Shown: positions 51,808 to 60,802, numbered from the stretch's first letter. The stretch is DNA of 64,000 nt from Pelosinus sp. UFO1 (GCF_000725345.1 NZ_CP008852.1:3526001-3590000); one strand, 5' to 3'. Notes: generated by a model not told the origin, from the letters alone. Program-made: numbers and translations.

Positions 51808-52854
51808 ATGAAAACATTATTTGACAAGACCAGTATTGGAAACATACCCTTAAAGAACAGGTTAATCCGGTCGGCGACGGGGGAAACCCTGGCCAAGGAA
51901 GGGCACCTGTCAGCAGACCTATTGAAGGTTTATGAGGATTTGGCCAAGGGCGGCGTAGGAACAATTATTACCAGTTTTGCCTATGTTGTTGAAGCGGAGC
52001 AACCTTTTCCAGGAATGTTAGGGATTTATGACGATTCTTTCATTGAAGAGTACAAACAACTGACTGAGCTGGTCCATAGTTATGACGCCAATATTATTCT
52101 TCAGCTGGTATATTGCGGGTCGTACCGAATGGCAGAGCTGGGCGGACAGGAAATCTGGGGGCCAAGCGCCGTAGAGAATCTGCAGACTCATATTCAGCCT
52201 AAGGAGATGACAGCAGAGGATATAGTTAACTTGCAGAAGGCGTTTGCCAATGCGACAGCCAGGGCAAAGCAGGCAGGCTTTGACGGCGTTCAGCTTCATG
52301 CTGCTCATGGATTTCTGTTGAGCCAATTTCTGTCACCTTATTATAACCGCAGAGCGGATGAATATGGTGGCCCGATTGAAAATAGGGCCAGAATGGTGCT
52401 GGAAACATATTCAGCTGTTCGCGAGAAAGTAGGCACTGAGTACCCTGTTCTTATTAAGATCAACAACTCGGATGGCATGGAGCAAGGGATGACCTTTGAG
52501 GATTGTAAGTATGTATGCAAGAAACTGACCGAAGTAGGAATTGACTCCATTGAAATCAGCGGCGCGTGGCATCATTTTACCGGTCGCCAGAATTCCTATT
52601 TTAAAGATGACGCCGCAGAAATCGCCGCGGAAAATAACGTTCCGGTTATCTTAGTAGGAGGCAATCGCGATTATCATTCGCTGACAGAAATCCTTAATCA
52701 GACAGCTATTAAATATTTATCGTTTTCCCGTCCTTTTATCGCTGAACCAGATCTGGCAAATCGCTGGAAAAACGGCGACGTCAGCAAAGCAAAATGTACC
52801 TCCTGCAATGGTTGCGCCACTTTGCATGGCCTAAAATGCGTCCTCCACCGGTAA
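51808..52854 (+). CDS. Old yellow enzyme family NADH:flavin oxidoreductase with C-terminal Cys motif
   Basis: 348 residues. IPLKNRLIRSATGETLAKEG, ILQLVYCGSYR, GFDGVQLHAAHGFLLSQFLS, NRRADEYGGPIENRAR and YLSFSRPFIAEPDLANRW define the FMN barrel. The tail KCTSCNGCATLHGLKC carries four Cys (C-x2-C-x2-C-x7-C), echoing the Fe-S site of 2-enoate reductases although the FAD domain is absent. ATAGGAG precedes the ATG. Co-directional with the epimerase gene 41 bases downstream. Confidence 0.88.
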   Translation: MKTLFDKTSIGNIPLKNRLIRSATGETLAKEGHLSADLLKVYEDLAKGGVGTIITSFAYVVEAEQPFPGMLGIYDDSFIEEYKQLTELVHSYDANIILQLVYCGSYRMAELGGQEIWGPSAVENLQTHIQPKEMTAEDIVNLQKAFANATARAKQAGFDGVQLHAAHGFLLSQFLSPYYNRRADEYGGPIENRARMVLETYSAVREKVGTEYPVLIKINNSDGMEQGMTFEDCKYVCKKLTEVGIDSIEISGAWHHFTGRQNSYFKDDAAEIAAENNVPVILVGGNRDYHSLTEILNQTAIKYLSFSRPFIAEPDLANRWKNGDVSKAKCTSCNGCATLHGLKCVLHR

Positions 52855-52895
52855 GGTGATCAGGCTATGAAAAGAAGAGTTTAGGGGGTTATGCC

Positions 52896-53552
52896 ATGAA
52901 AGCAATTATTTTCGGTGCTACAGGAATGATCGGCAGAGGCGTCTTGCGGGAGTGTCTGCTCGATTCTGAAATTGAAGCGGTTCTTACGGTCGGGCGCAGT
53001 GCCACCGGGCTTCAGCATAAAAAGTTGAATGAGATTATCCACAAAAATTTACTTGACTTGTCTGCCATCGAAAGTGCACTTTCGGGCTATGACGTGTGCT
53101 TTTTCTGTCTCGGGGTAAGTTCAGCAGGCATGAAAGAAGAGGAGTATCGGCGAGTAACCTATGACATTACGCTGGCGGTGGCGCAGACCCTTGTCAAACT
53201 TAACCCCAAGATGACATTCATCTATGTATCGGGCTCAGGCACCGACAGCAGCGAGCAAGGACGTGTCATGTGGGCCAGAGTCAAGGGCAAAACGGAAAAC
53301 GCGCTGCTGCGCCTGCCGTTCAAAGCTACGTATATGTTCCGCCCGGCCTACATTCAACCCCGTCATGGAATCGTGTCAAAGACCAAGCTATACCGGGCAG
53401 TGTATGCAGGGCTGAGCCTTCTCGAACCTGTTTTGAAGATACTGTTTACGAAGTATTTTACAACGACGGAAATATTGGGACGCGCCATGATCAGAGTTGC
53501 TAAACAAGGTGCTCCTACATCTATTCTTGAGAGCGGCAGCTTCCAGGTATAA
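52896..53552 (+). CDS. NAD(P)-binding epimerase-like (atypical SDR) protein
   Basis: 218 residues. Rossmann motif IIFGATGMIGRGVLRECL, FFCLGVSSAGMKEEEYRRVT, FIYVSGSGTDSSEQGR and RPAYIQPRHG: NmrA/HTATIP2-like NAD(P)-binding family. Short for an epimerase, and it lacks the canonical YxxxK. May be regulatory. AGGGGG precedes ATG 52896. Likely co-transcribed with the OYE gene. Confidence 0.82.
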   Translation: MKAIIFGATGMIGRGVLRECLLDSEIEAVLTVGRSATGLQHKKLNEIIHKNLLDLSAIESALSGYDVCFFCLGVSSAGMKEEEYRRVTYDITLAVAQTLVKLNPKMTFIYVSGSGTDSSEQGRVMWARVKGKTENALLRLPFKATYMFRPAYIQPRHGIVSKTKLYRAVYAGLSLLEPVLKILFTKYFTTTEILGRAMIRVAKQGAPTSILESGSFQV

Positions 53553-53599
53553 GGTTCGCATTTTACAGGCATTCAATAGTTATCAAGATAAATCCATCA

Positions 53600-53662
53600 T
53601 AAAAAGCAGCGGGACAGGTTTGCCGTTTTAAAAATGGCGAACCTGTCCCCTGCTTTTTATAG
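53600..53662. terminator. Bidirectional terminator built from a GACAGGT-type palindrome
   Basis: AAAAAGCAGCGGGACAGGTT ... AACCTGTCCCCTGCTTTTTA: long stem with A/T tails between convergent genes 52896-53552 and 53681-54775. The same GGGACAGG core as the repeats, here in terminator position. Confidence 0.75.
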
Positions 53663-53680
53663 GCTAGAGTAAACTAGTAT

Positions 53681-54775
53681 TTATCTCCACCAAGTAGAAT
53701 TAGGATACACTTCAGAACCTATTACAACAGACTCTCCAATCTTAGGCGTCGAAATAAGGATTTGCCGTTCCTGGCCCGCGCTTATTACCCGCTCAATCGG
53801 TTCTGTCCAATCATGCAAGGCTAACGTAAATGCAGCCCAATGTATAGGTACCATGATCCTGCCATTAACATCAATATGAGCTTGTACGGTTTCTTCCGGC
53901 ATCATATGAATAGCAGACCAACGTTCATCATACTGACCGCATTCCATTAGTGTCAAATCAAAGGGGCCATACGTTTTACCTATTTGCGCAAAGTGAGGTC
54001 CATAGCCGCTATCGCCGCTAAAATAGATTCTTGCGCTCTTGCCGATGATCACCCATGAGCTCCACAGCGTTGCATCACGATCAAACAGGCTTCTTCCTGA
54101 AAAATGCCTGGCTGGCGTCGAAACTAGTTGTAATCCTTCAAACTCTGCTTCAGTCCACCAGTCTTGTTCTTTTATCCTGGTTTTCTCAATGCCCCATCTT
54201 TCTAAGTGACTCCCTATGCCTAACGGCACATAGAACTGACGTACTTTATCTTTAAGTTTCATAATAGATTCATAATCCAAGTGATCATAATGATCGTGAG
54301 ACAAAATAACAACATCTATGCTCGGCAATTCCTCAATCTCGATAGGTAAGGTTTCACTATAGCGCTTAGGTCCAAGGAATGGAAAAGGAGAGGGGCTTTG
54401 CGAAAATACAGGATCTAACAATATTCTTTTCCCGTCTATTTGCAGTAATATGGTAGAATGACCAAGCCAGGTGACTTTCGTTTCTTTTGTATCTTGCAAG
54501 CTGGCAGGATCTACAGCAACGATAGGAAGAGATTTATCTGGATTTCGCTGCGGACTGTCTTTCAAGTAATCCCGCAGCGTGGTATATAAGCTGTTTGCAT
54601 CTGTATTGATTGACGTAGGAATTTGATTGACAAACTTATTTTCTTTAAAATTGGGAGATTGGTTAAAGGAACGTATTTTATCTTCCGAAATCTTACCTCC
54701 CAAATTTGGGTAAAAAGATAAAAGGAAAAAGCCCATTAGGCTAATTCCTACCAGGCCAATAATAACAAAATTCAT
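53681..54775 (-). CDS. MBL-fold metallohydrolase, NAPE-PLD-like, membrane-anchored
   Basis: 364 residues. An N-terminal membrane segment (FVIIGLVGISLMGFFLLSFY), then the beta-lactamase fold: WLGHSTILLQIDGKRILLDP, ILSHDHYDHLDYESI (HxHxDH), YFSGDSGYG and MVPIHWAAFTLALHDWTEP. Architecture as in N-acyl-phosphatidylethanolamine phospholipase-D/UlaG relatives. GAGGTAATAGC precedes ATG 54775. 15 bases from the hydrolase gene upstream, so the same operon. Confidence 0.87.
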   Translation of the reverse strand: MNFVIIGLVGISLMGFFLLSFYPNLGGKISEDKIRSFNQSPNFKENKFVNQIPTSINTDANSLYTTLRDYLKDSPQRNPDKSLPIVAVDPASLQDTKETKVTWLGHSTILLQIDGKRILLDPVFSQSPSPFPFLGPKRYSETLPIEIEELPSIDVVILSHDHYDHLDYESIMKLKDKVRQFYVPLGIGSHLERWGIEKTRIKEQDWWTEAEFEGLQLVSTPARHFSGRSLFDRDATLWSSWVIIGKSARIYFSGDSGYGPHFAQIGKTYGPFDLTLMECGQYDERWSAIHMMPEETVQAHIDVNGRIMVPIHWAAFTLALHDWTEPIERVISAGQERQILISTPKIGESVVIGSEVYPNSTWWR

Positions 54776-54790
54776 ATGCTATTACCTCAA

Positions 54791-55675
54791 TTACAGATGG
54801 ACTTTAAAGAATTTTGTGAATTTTTCTATTGCCTGGCTAAAATGACGTTCTTGATCGTACAAGCTAAAATGGGTTCCACCATCGATAATCACTAATTCTT
54901 TAGGCTCTTTTGCGTGTTCATAAGCTAGTTTGGACTGTTCAAGAGTTGCTGCCTGTGAGCCTGCAATAATCAGCATCGGAGTTGGCGAAACCATATGGAT
55001 GACATCCAATGCAGAGTACTGTACCATTTTATCGTAAGACCATAAGAGAGTTTTGTTCTGCCAGTTTGGGTGTTCTCCACGAGAGGTACAGTAGTAATCT
55101 AAACCTTCTCGCGCCCCTGGAAAGGTTGGATCTTCAGGAAGCATAGGAATATATTGTGGTTCTCCACCAGAGGCATACGCTATTCTTGCCTTTCCTGCTT
55201 CTTTTAGTAAAGAAACCCAATCTCCAGCGAAACCACTCGTTACCATCCCGCGTAGATCAAAGTAAGCACTGACCGTGCCGACAGCTTTTATTCTTTTATC
55301 TGTTGCTGCCGTATATGCAACATAGCCACCACCTGCGCAGATACCGATCGCCCCAATTCTTTGTGGATCAACTTCATCCAGTCCTGACAAGAAAGTTACC
55401 GCACTCTTAATGTCTTCTGATTTGGCAAACGGATTTTCATCAAACCGAGGTTGGCCTTCACTTTCACCATATGAGGTATTGTCAAAAGCCAGGGCAACAT
55501 ACCCCTTCTCACTCATCTTTTGGGCATAAAGTCCGGAAGTCTGTTCTTTAATACCGCTCACGGGTGTCACCGTCACAATAGCAGGATATTTTTCTCCTTT
55601 CTTCATATCCTCGGGTAAGTAAAGATGACCTGCAATATTTAGTCCATTGCTTTTAAAACTTACATTTTTTCTCAT
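54791..55675 (-). CDS. Alpha/beta hydrolase (dienelactone hydrolase-like)
   Basis: 294 residues. Nucleophile elbow GAIGICAGGGYVAY is Cys-centred (GxCxGG), typical of dienelactone hydrolases and related YcjY/DLH-like enzymes. VALAFDNTSYGESEGQPRFD and LVIIDGGTHFSLYDQ (His) complete the site. AAAAAGGAGAAATAGT precedes ATG 55675. The operator 55727-55746 in its promoter is shared with the TetR gene. Confidence 0.85.
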   Translation of the reverse strand: MRKNVSFKSNGLNIAGHLYLPEDMKKGEKYPAIVTVTPVSGIKEQTSGLYAQKMSEKGYVALAFDNTSYGESEGQPRFDENPFAKSEDIKSAVTFLSGLDEVDPQRIGAIGICAGGGYVAYTAATDKRIKAVGTVSAYFDLRGMVTSGFAGDWVSLLKEAGKARIAYASGGEPQYIPMLPEDPTFPGAREGLDYYCTSRGEHPNWQNKTLLWSYDKMVQYSALDVIHMVSPTPMLIIAGSQAATLEQSKLAYEHAKEPKELVIIDGGTHFSLYDQERHFSQAIEKFTKFFKVHL

Positions 55676-55726
55676 ACTATTTCTCCTTTTTATATGATTA
55701 AGTTTTGATTAAAACTTAAATAAAAA

Positions 55727-55746
55727 TAATCGAATGATCGTTTATT
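55727..55746. promoter_or_regulatory. TetR-type operator, hydrolase promoter
   Basis: TAATCGAATGATCGTTTATT, 51 bases before the hydrolase ATG. Its exact reverse complement is at 56343-56362 in front of the TetR gene. Confidence 0.75.
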
Positions 55747-55761
55747 TTTATTTAAAAATTT

Positions 55762-56334
55762 TTATATCTTTATAGCATCCCAACTCATTTCAATAATCCT
55801 TTCTACAGCAGCTTCATTTAGTTCGGTATTACCATTGAGATGTTCCTTACCATATTGCATCATAGGGCTATAAGAATGGATAGCTAACAAATTGGTATCT
55901 ACTTGTTTTAAAATCTTTTGTTGTTTTCCTCGTTCAAACAAATTAAACATCGGTTTAAACAAACCAAATCCTTCATCTCGGGATATTTTATGAATCAAAG
56001 GTGAGTTTTCAAATTGTTCGATAAATAGAAAATAATCCCTATTCTCTTGCGTAAAAGTCACAAGATTTCTTAATATTGATTCAAGGCCGCTTTTTACAGG
56101 AGTGGACTCATCAATATTACGCAATATTCTCTCACTCATCTCCTTTTTAACTGTCACGTACAGTTTATTAAGCATATCCTCCTTATTCTCAAAATACACA
56201 TAAATCGTTGATGGCGATATATTCGCTCTTTTGGCAATCTTTGACATAGAGGTTTGGGCAAAGCCGCTTTCATTTATAAGCTGTATCGCTGCATGAAAGA
56301 TATTTTCACTTTTATTATCATCTTTATATCTCAT
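55762..56334 (-). CDS. TetR/AcrR-family regulator
   Basis: 190 residues. Helix-turn-helix GFAQTSMSKIAKRANISPST then IYVYFENKEDMLNKLYVTVK; variable effector domain. ATG 56334 follows the operator by 8 bases and no Shine-Dalgarno is visible, so the mRNA may be leaderless. Most likely an autorepressor that also controls the hydrolase-MBL operon downstream. Confidence 0.87.
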   Translation of the reverse strand: MRYKDDNKSENIFHAAIQLINESGFAQTSMSKIAKRANISPSTIYVYFENKEDMLNKLYVTVKKEMSERILRNIDESTPVKSGLESILRNLVTFTQENRDYFLFIEQFENSPLIHKISRDEGFGLFKPMFNLFERGKQQKILKQVDTNLLAIHSYSPMMQYGKEHLNGNTELNEAAVERIIEMSWDAIKI

Positions 56335-56342
56335 ATTTTAAT

Positions 56343-56362
56343 AATAAACGATCATTCGATTA
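56343..56362. promoter_or_regulatory. TetR-type operator, tetR promoter
   Basis: AATAAACGATCATTCGATTA, a 20/20 match in reverse to 55727-55746; half-sites AATCGA and TCGTTT around ATGA. Confidence 0.75.
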
Positions 56363-56444
56363 ATGTCAAGTTTGCATTTTACAAACACCTTCAACTTTTA
56401 CTTAAAAACCTTCAAAGCCTTTGATATTTTCCTATTCACTGGAA

Positions 56445-57428
56445 TTATTTCTTTTTATACTCACTTATTGTCATACCAGTCCATATATGAAATGCTCTTA
56501 CAAAAGAATTTAAATCTTGATACCCTAAGAGGTAAGCTATATCATCACTTGTCATATCCGAATTTTTTAAATAATGCCTTGCAAGTAATTCTCTAGTATG
56601 GTTTAGCTGCTTTTGGAATGTAGTATCTTCTTCCTTTAATTTTCTTTGAAGAGTTCTTTTACTACATCCTAACTTTGATGACACATCATCTATACTTCCT
56701 TCTCCTGCTGGTAAAAGTTCTATAAGTGCGCTTCTAACTCTAGCTGCATAAGTGTCTTCTATATCTAATTCACTGAGTCGTCTTTTTAGTTCTGGTTCAA
56801 AATACTCCCACATAGCATCATTTTGACTTATAAAAGGACGTAGTGCATCTTCCTTTGATATAGTCAATATGTTTCTTGGCCCTATTTTAGGTCTTACTCC
56901 AAAAAACTTTTCATAATTATTATTATCTATCCTATGCTTTGTCATCACTTCTTTAGGTACAATATGAGTTTTAGTAGCATTTCTCATAAGTTGTACTAAA
57001 AATACCATTTCTGCTGCAACTAAAAATTCTGGTAATTCATTTTCTTCATTTTCAAAAGTCATCTCTAATGTTATGTTGTCTTTATTTTCATTAACTAGGA
57101 ATACTAGTGGTCCTATAAGTTTTTTATATGTTGATATTCTTTTCATACAAGTTAATACATTCCTACTGCAATAAGCTGCAAATACAGGTGGATAAAATGT
57201 TTCTAAACTTTCTATTGTACCAATCTTTATTGGAGTGCACTCATCAATTGATAATTCTTTTAGTGTTTCCATAAATCTAATACATTGAATAGTTGTCAAA
57301 GAAGGACTTTTATGGCTAAATAAGTCTTCAGGTAAATCAGATTTTTTTAGTGCTTCTGTAGTTGATATTCCAAGACTTCCGATTAAATCAGCAAATTTTC
57401 TCTCTAGTATAAACCTCTTATTAGACAT
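56445..57428 (-). CDS. AraC-family regulator with arabinose-binding-like (OruR/ArgR-type) N-domain
   Basis: 327 residues. N-terminal domain FADLIGSLGISTTEALKKSD and IGTIESLETFYPPVFAAYCS resembles the Arabinose_bd domain of OruR/VirS-type AraC proteins. The C-terminal DNA-binding domain is SIDDVSSKLGCSKRTLQRKL and TSDDIAYLLGYQDLNSFVRA with WTGMTISEYK. AAGGAAGGAGC precedes ATG 57428. It follows the SDR gene by 30 bases on the same strand. Confidence 0.87.
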   Translation of the reverse strand: MSNKRFILERKFADLIGSLGISTTEALKKSDLPEDLFSHKSPSLTTIQCIRFMETLKELSIDECTPIKIGTIESLETFYPPVFAAYCSRNVLTCMKRISTYKKLIGPLVFLVNENKDNITLEMTFENEENELPEFLVAAEMVFLVQLMRNATKTHIVPKEVMTKHRIDNNNYEKFFGVRPKIGPRNILTISKEDALRPFISQNDAMWEYFEPELKRRLSELDIEDTYAARVRSALIELLPAGEGSIDDVSSKLGCSKRTLQRKLKEEDTTFQKQLNHTRELLARHYLKNSDMTSDDIAYLLGYQDLNSFVRAFHIWTGMTISEYKKK

Positions 57429-57458
57429 TTAAGCTCCTTCCTTTTGTATTTATCATTT

Positions 57459-58241
57459 TTATTTTTCTTGCTGCATTTGATATATTTGTTTTAGCATTAC
57501 TTTTTTAGGTATAAAGCTTAACATAGAAAGCATAACACTTTGGGAAGCTGTAACCCCTGCGATAACATCCAATTTACCTTTTAACATGGCATCATATCCT
57601 TCTCTTGCTACAACATATGGACTTACTGTCTTAGCAAACAAAGGTGTATTACTCAAATCAGCTGTTTTGGCAAATTCTGTTTCTGTTCCACCAGGTAATA
57701 GTGCTGTAACTGTTATGTTTGTATCATGTAATTCTTGTGCTATTGCATTGCTAAAAGATGTAACATAAGCTTTTGATGCATAGTAAACAGCTTGCAATGG
57801 ACCGGCCATAAGTGATGCTGTTGACGATACATTTAGTATTTTCCCACTATTTCTTTTTACAAAGTCAGGCAAAAACAATCTTGTTAAAGCAGTTAGCGTT
57901 ACTATATTAACTTGAATCATTTGTAAATCTAATTCCATTGGACGCTCATGGAAATAACCACGTCCTCCAAATCCAGCATTGTTTATAAGGTAATCTACTT
58001 GGATTCCTGCTTCTTTTACTTCATTATAAATCTCAATAGGTGCCTTTGGTAGTGTTAAGTCCTTTGCAATAACTTTTACCTTAATATTATGTTTCTTTTC
58101 TAATTCTTGTTTTAGTTCATTTAATTTATCTTTTCTTCTTGCAATTATAACAAGGTCTCCACCTTTTGCTGCGTGAATACGAGCAAATTCTCTTCCTATT
58201 CCACTAGATGCTCCTGTAACTAGTGCTACTTTTTTACTCAT
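57459..58241 (-). CDS. Short-chain dehydrogenase (SDR, DltE-like)
   Basis: 260 residues. VALVTGASSGIGREFARIHA, LINNAGFGGRGYF, Ser in KILNVSSTASL and YYASKAYV, with a C-terminal half typical of the DltE/YqjQ group. GGAGGGATATAC lies before ATG 58241, five codons inside the longer frame. Operon with the AraC regulator. A half of the 29795 palindrome occurs in its leader (58252-58270). Confidence 0.88.
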   Translation of the reverse strand: MSKKVALVTGASSGIGREFARIHAAKGGDLVIIARRKDKLNELKQELEKKHNIKVKVIAKDLTLPKAPIEIYNEVKEAGIQVDYLINNAGFGGRGYFHERPMELDLQMIQVNIVTLTALTRLFLPDFVKRNSGKILNVSSTASLMAGPLQAVYYASKAYVTSFSNAIAQELHDTNITVTALLPGGTETEFAKTADLSNTPLFAKTVSPYVVAREGYDAMLKGKLDVIAGVTASQSVMLSMLSFIPKKVMLKQIYQMQQEK

Positions 58242-58393
58242 GTATATCCCTCCCATATTTCATAGATGTAATAGCCATCTGTTGCATCAACAAATTTAAC
58301 TTCATTTTATGTTAAGATTATATCCTTTATCTCATCACATTTTAATATCATTACACGCCATCATTTTATCAATTCACGCCACAGGATTTCTTA

Positions 58394-58498
58394 TTAATAT
58401 TTCATCTGTAAAATTCCACCCCTTCTCTCCATCTCAAACTGTATTGCTTCCCACATTTCTTTATCTGTAATTGCTGGATGGCTTTCTTCAACATAGTA
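58394..58498 (-). pseudogene. Serine recombinase internal remnant
   Basis: About 34 codons reading YYVEESHPAITDKEMWEAIQ then FEMERRGGI, the Recombinase-domain motif YxVxNSHPAIID. Stop codons flank both sides. Second recombinase fragment in the window (see 33210). Confidence 0.65.
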
Positions 58499-58599
58499 TT
58501 AAAGCATACAGAATCTAAAAGAAAAATAAAAAAATACAAATTCTCAAAATAGAATTTGCCTTTTGTAAAACTTTATTTTAATTTTATCAAAACTCGCTT

Positions 58600-58801
58600 T
58601 CATACTTTTGAAAAATTCATAACATGTTGTCGCCGCTGGGCTGCTAAAGCAGGCGTGTACATTCCTATAAAGAACAGAATATGGATTGATTCGGAACCCA
58701 GTCCATATCCCAATATTCTTTTAGGCTTCGGTGAAATAGCACTTGAGGATATACCTCCGGCTATTCGGCTTTTGCGGAAAGTATGGCTTGATCATGTATA
58801 G
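58600..58801 (+). pseudogene. MocR/PdxR-type aminotransferase, C-terminal remnant
   Basis: The end of the frame reads AAKAGVYIPIKN...YPNILLGFGEIALEDIPPAI and RLLRKVW, typical of the C-terminus of GntR/MocR regulators with an aminotransferase domain (LLLGFxxLxxxxIxxGIRxL). The upstream two thirds of the gene and the start are missing. Confidence 0.6.
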
Positions 58802-58818
58802 TAATTACCTTCTATAAC

Positions 58819-58870
58819 ACAAAAAGCAGCTACACATTTACAATTATTATGTGTAGCTGCTTTTATATTA
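58819..58870. terminator. Bidirectional intrinsic terminator
   Basis: AAAAGCAGCTACACAT / ATGTGTAGCTGCTTTT, 16-bp perfect stem with A and T flanks, at the end of ahbB. Confidence 0.8.
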
Positions 58871-59347
58871 TTTATTATTTTCTCTAAAATACTGCATACT
58901 AATTTTTTTCCATTCCCGGGTACTAAATAACATCGTATATTCTTCTAATCCAGACTTCTCAGCCAAAGTCTGAGCAATCACCCTACATTGTTCACGAGTA
59001 TGGGCATGTAACATTGTATAAAAATTATAAGGCCAGTCAGGGTGGGAGCTTCTTGAATAGCAATGGCTTACAAGAGCATCCTTGGACAATAGTTGACCAA
59101 CCTCTTGAATACGTCCTTCTGGTACAATCCAGGCACATAAGGCATTAGCGGCATAACCAACTTTTCGGTGCCTAAGAACAGCTCCCATTTTACGTATTTT
59201 CCCAAGTTGCCGATATTGCTGCAGCTTATCAAGAAGTTCGTCCTCACTAATCCCAAGCTTATCGGCGAATTCGCGGTAAGGTTCAGCTACCAACGGAAAC
59301 TCATCCTGCATAATAGCAATAATTTTCTGGTCTAAATCATCCAGCAT
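58868..59347 (-). CDS. ahbB: Siroheme decarboxylase subunit AhbB
   Basis: 159 residues. Lrp/AsnC-like helix-turn-helix at the N-terminus (FADKLGISEDELLDKLQQYR), KIRKMGAVLRHRKVGYAANA, VSHCYSR and DWPYNFYTMLHAHT, as in AhbB/NirG-type proteins. With AhbA it decarboxylates siroheme to 12,18-didecarboxysiroheme in the alternative haem route of sulphate reducers and archaea. AGGAGG precedes ATG 59347. Confidence 0.9.
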   Translation of the reverse strand: MLDDLDQKIIAIMQDEFPLVAEPYREFADKLGISEDELLDKLQQYRQLGKIRKMGAVLRHRKVGYAANALCAWIVPEGRIQEVGQLLSKDALVSHCYSRSSHPDWPYNFYTMLHAHTREQCRVIAQTLAEKSGLEEYTMLFSTREWKKISMQYFRENNK

Positions 59348-59426
59348 AGGTTACCTCCTATCATCTTATTTAAACAGCCTCTTACTTAATAAGAGCTACA
59401 TATACAGAGCACGTTCAACCAGCTTC

Positions 59427-59879
59427 TTAAGATAATGAAAATTGCACATTGACTTTAAATTTTTGAGCAGACGGCAAATTGATGAACCGCACTACACCAT
59501 CAAGTTTTCGGATGATATCTAGGATCTCATCCTGAGCAGCCAAATTGGGACTTAACAACGTGAACCATAGATTCAATTCTCCTTCACGCTCGTAATTATG
59601 AGTTACACCGTAATAAGAATTAATCTTTTTAGCTACTTGAGAAACCTGTTTTTCCGTTACTTCCAGTGCAACTAATGTACCAACATAGCCTAACTTAGCC
59701 GAATCAAAGAAAGGACCCATACGACGAATAAAACCTTGCTCTTTCAAAAATCTGAGCCTTTCGATTACAATCGCCTCTTCTGCATCCAGCTTTTCCGCTA
59801 GTATGGCAAAAGGACGCTTGACTAAAGGCAAATCTATCTGAACAATGTTTAACAATCTCTTATCAAAGGCTGTAATCAT
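59427..59879 (-). CDS. ahbA: Siroheme decarboxylase subunit AhbA
   Basis: 150 residues. RRMGPFFDSAKLGYVGTLVA, GVTHNYEREGELNLWFTLLS, and an N-terminal Lrp-like winged helix. The partner of AhbB 79 bases downstream. AAAGGGG precedes ATG 59879. No ahbC, ahbD or siroheme genes are in this window. Confidence 0.9.
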   Translation of the reverse strand: MITAFDKRLLNIVQIDLPLVKRPFAILAEKLDAEEAIVIERLRFLKEQGFIRRMGPFFDSAKLGYVGTLVALEVTEKQVSQVAKKINSYYGVTHNYEREGELNLWFTLLSPNLAAQDEILDIIRKLDGVVRFINLPSAQKFKVNVQFSLS

Positions 59880-59956
59880 GTAAAACCCCTTTATTATATG
59901 ACTTTATCCAAAAGCCAGAATGCGATACAAACTTTAAGAGCATTCTATTATTTACA

Positions 59957-59992
59957 AAAAAGGTATAGACACCTATTCCTGCCTATACCTTC
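59957..59992 (-). terminator. Intrinsic terminator of the DJ-1/ferredoxin gene
   Basis: AAGGTATAG...CTATACCTTTTTTG on the minus strand. It separates this gene from ahbA. Confidence 0.75.
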
Positions 59993-59998
59993 CGTCCA

Positions 59999-60802
59999 TT
60001 AGAACGCTGATTCAATTGCTCCTACCGGGCAAAGACCGGCACAGGGACCTATGCCTACACAGGTTTCAGAATTAATCTTATATTGAGTTTCGTCTTCCAA
60101 AACTGCATTGTAAGGACAAACTTTAGCGCATTTACCGCATTTAATACATTTATTATTAATTTTACGGGCAACAGGCAGCCCAGCCAATCTTCTTTGTACG
60201 CTTTTCCAGCCATCTCCATATTCCATGATTTCGCAAGCCTTAAAAAAGGCATCTTTTCCTGATATCTTATAGACAATGTATAGCGCAGCATCAATCCCAG
60301 CTGATACTCCCGCAGCTGTAATTATACTACCGTTGTCAATAAACCGTTCAGTCTTATTCAGAATGATAGTAGGATCGATTTCAAGCAATTTGTCAAAACA
60401 CATATGATGAGTAGTCGCAGACATTCCTGCCAGTAACCCAGCTTTCGCAGCGAGTAAGGCGCCACTACATACGGAAAAAGTTATTTCTGCGTTCTTATTC
60501 TGTGTCTGTATCCAGCTGATTATCGTAGAGTTGCCCAAAAGTTCCGGTGTCAGATTGCCGCCGGGGATGACTATAATATCTGCCTGAGGACAATCTGTGA
60601 AATCATAATCTGCTTTGACAATTAAGCCCGAAGAAGATTTCACATCACCTTTATTTTCACTAACTGTAAACACATCATACCTAGCATACGATTCACCAAA
60701 ATTCACAGCAGAAAATACCTCATATGGTCCGACGAAATCCAATGGTTCCACAGCATGATATAACAAGATTCCTACTTTTTTGGGTAATTCCGTTTTATTC
60801 AT
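59999..60802 (-). CDS. DJ-1/PfpI-family domain fused to a ferredoxin-like Fe-S domain
   Basis: 267 residues. Residues 1-200 are a GATase1-like DJ-1/PfpI domain (GILLYHAVEPLDFVGPYEVF, IIVIPGGN, nucleophile SVCSGALLAAKAGLLAG), closest to the isonitrile hydratase/ThiJ group. Residues 215-267 hold two Cys clusters: CIKCGKCAKVCPYNAV, and CVGIGPCAGLCPVGAI with wider spacing (C-x5-C-x3-CP). The second cluster lacks one normal Cys position. GGAGG precedes ATG 60802. Monocistronic. Confidence 0.88.
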   Translation of the reverse strand: MNKTELPKKVGILLYHAVEPLDFVGPYEVFSAVNFGESYARYDVFTVSENKGDVKSSSGLIVKADYDFTDCPQADIIVIPGGNLTPELLGNSTIISWIQTQNKNAEITFSVCSGALLAAKAGLLAGMSATTHHMCFDKLLEIDPTIILNKTERFIDNGSIITAAGVSAGIDAALYIVYKISGKDAFFKACEIMEYGDGWKSVQRRLAGLPVARKINNKCIKCGKCAKVCPYNAVLEDETQYKINSETCVGIGPCAGLCPVGAIESAF

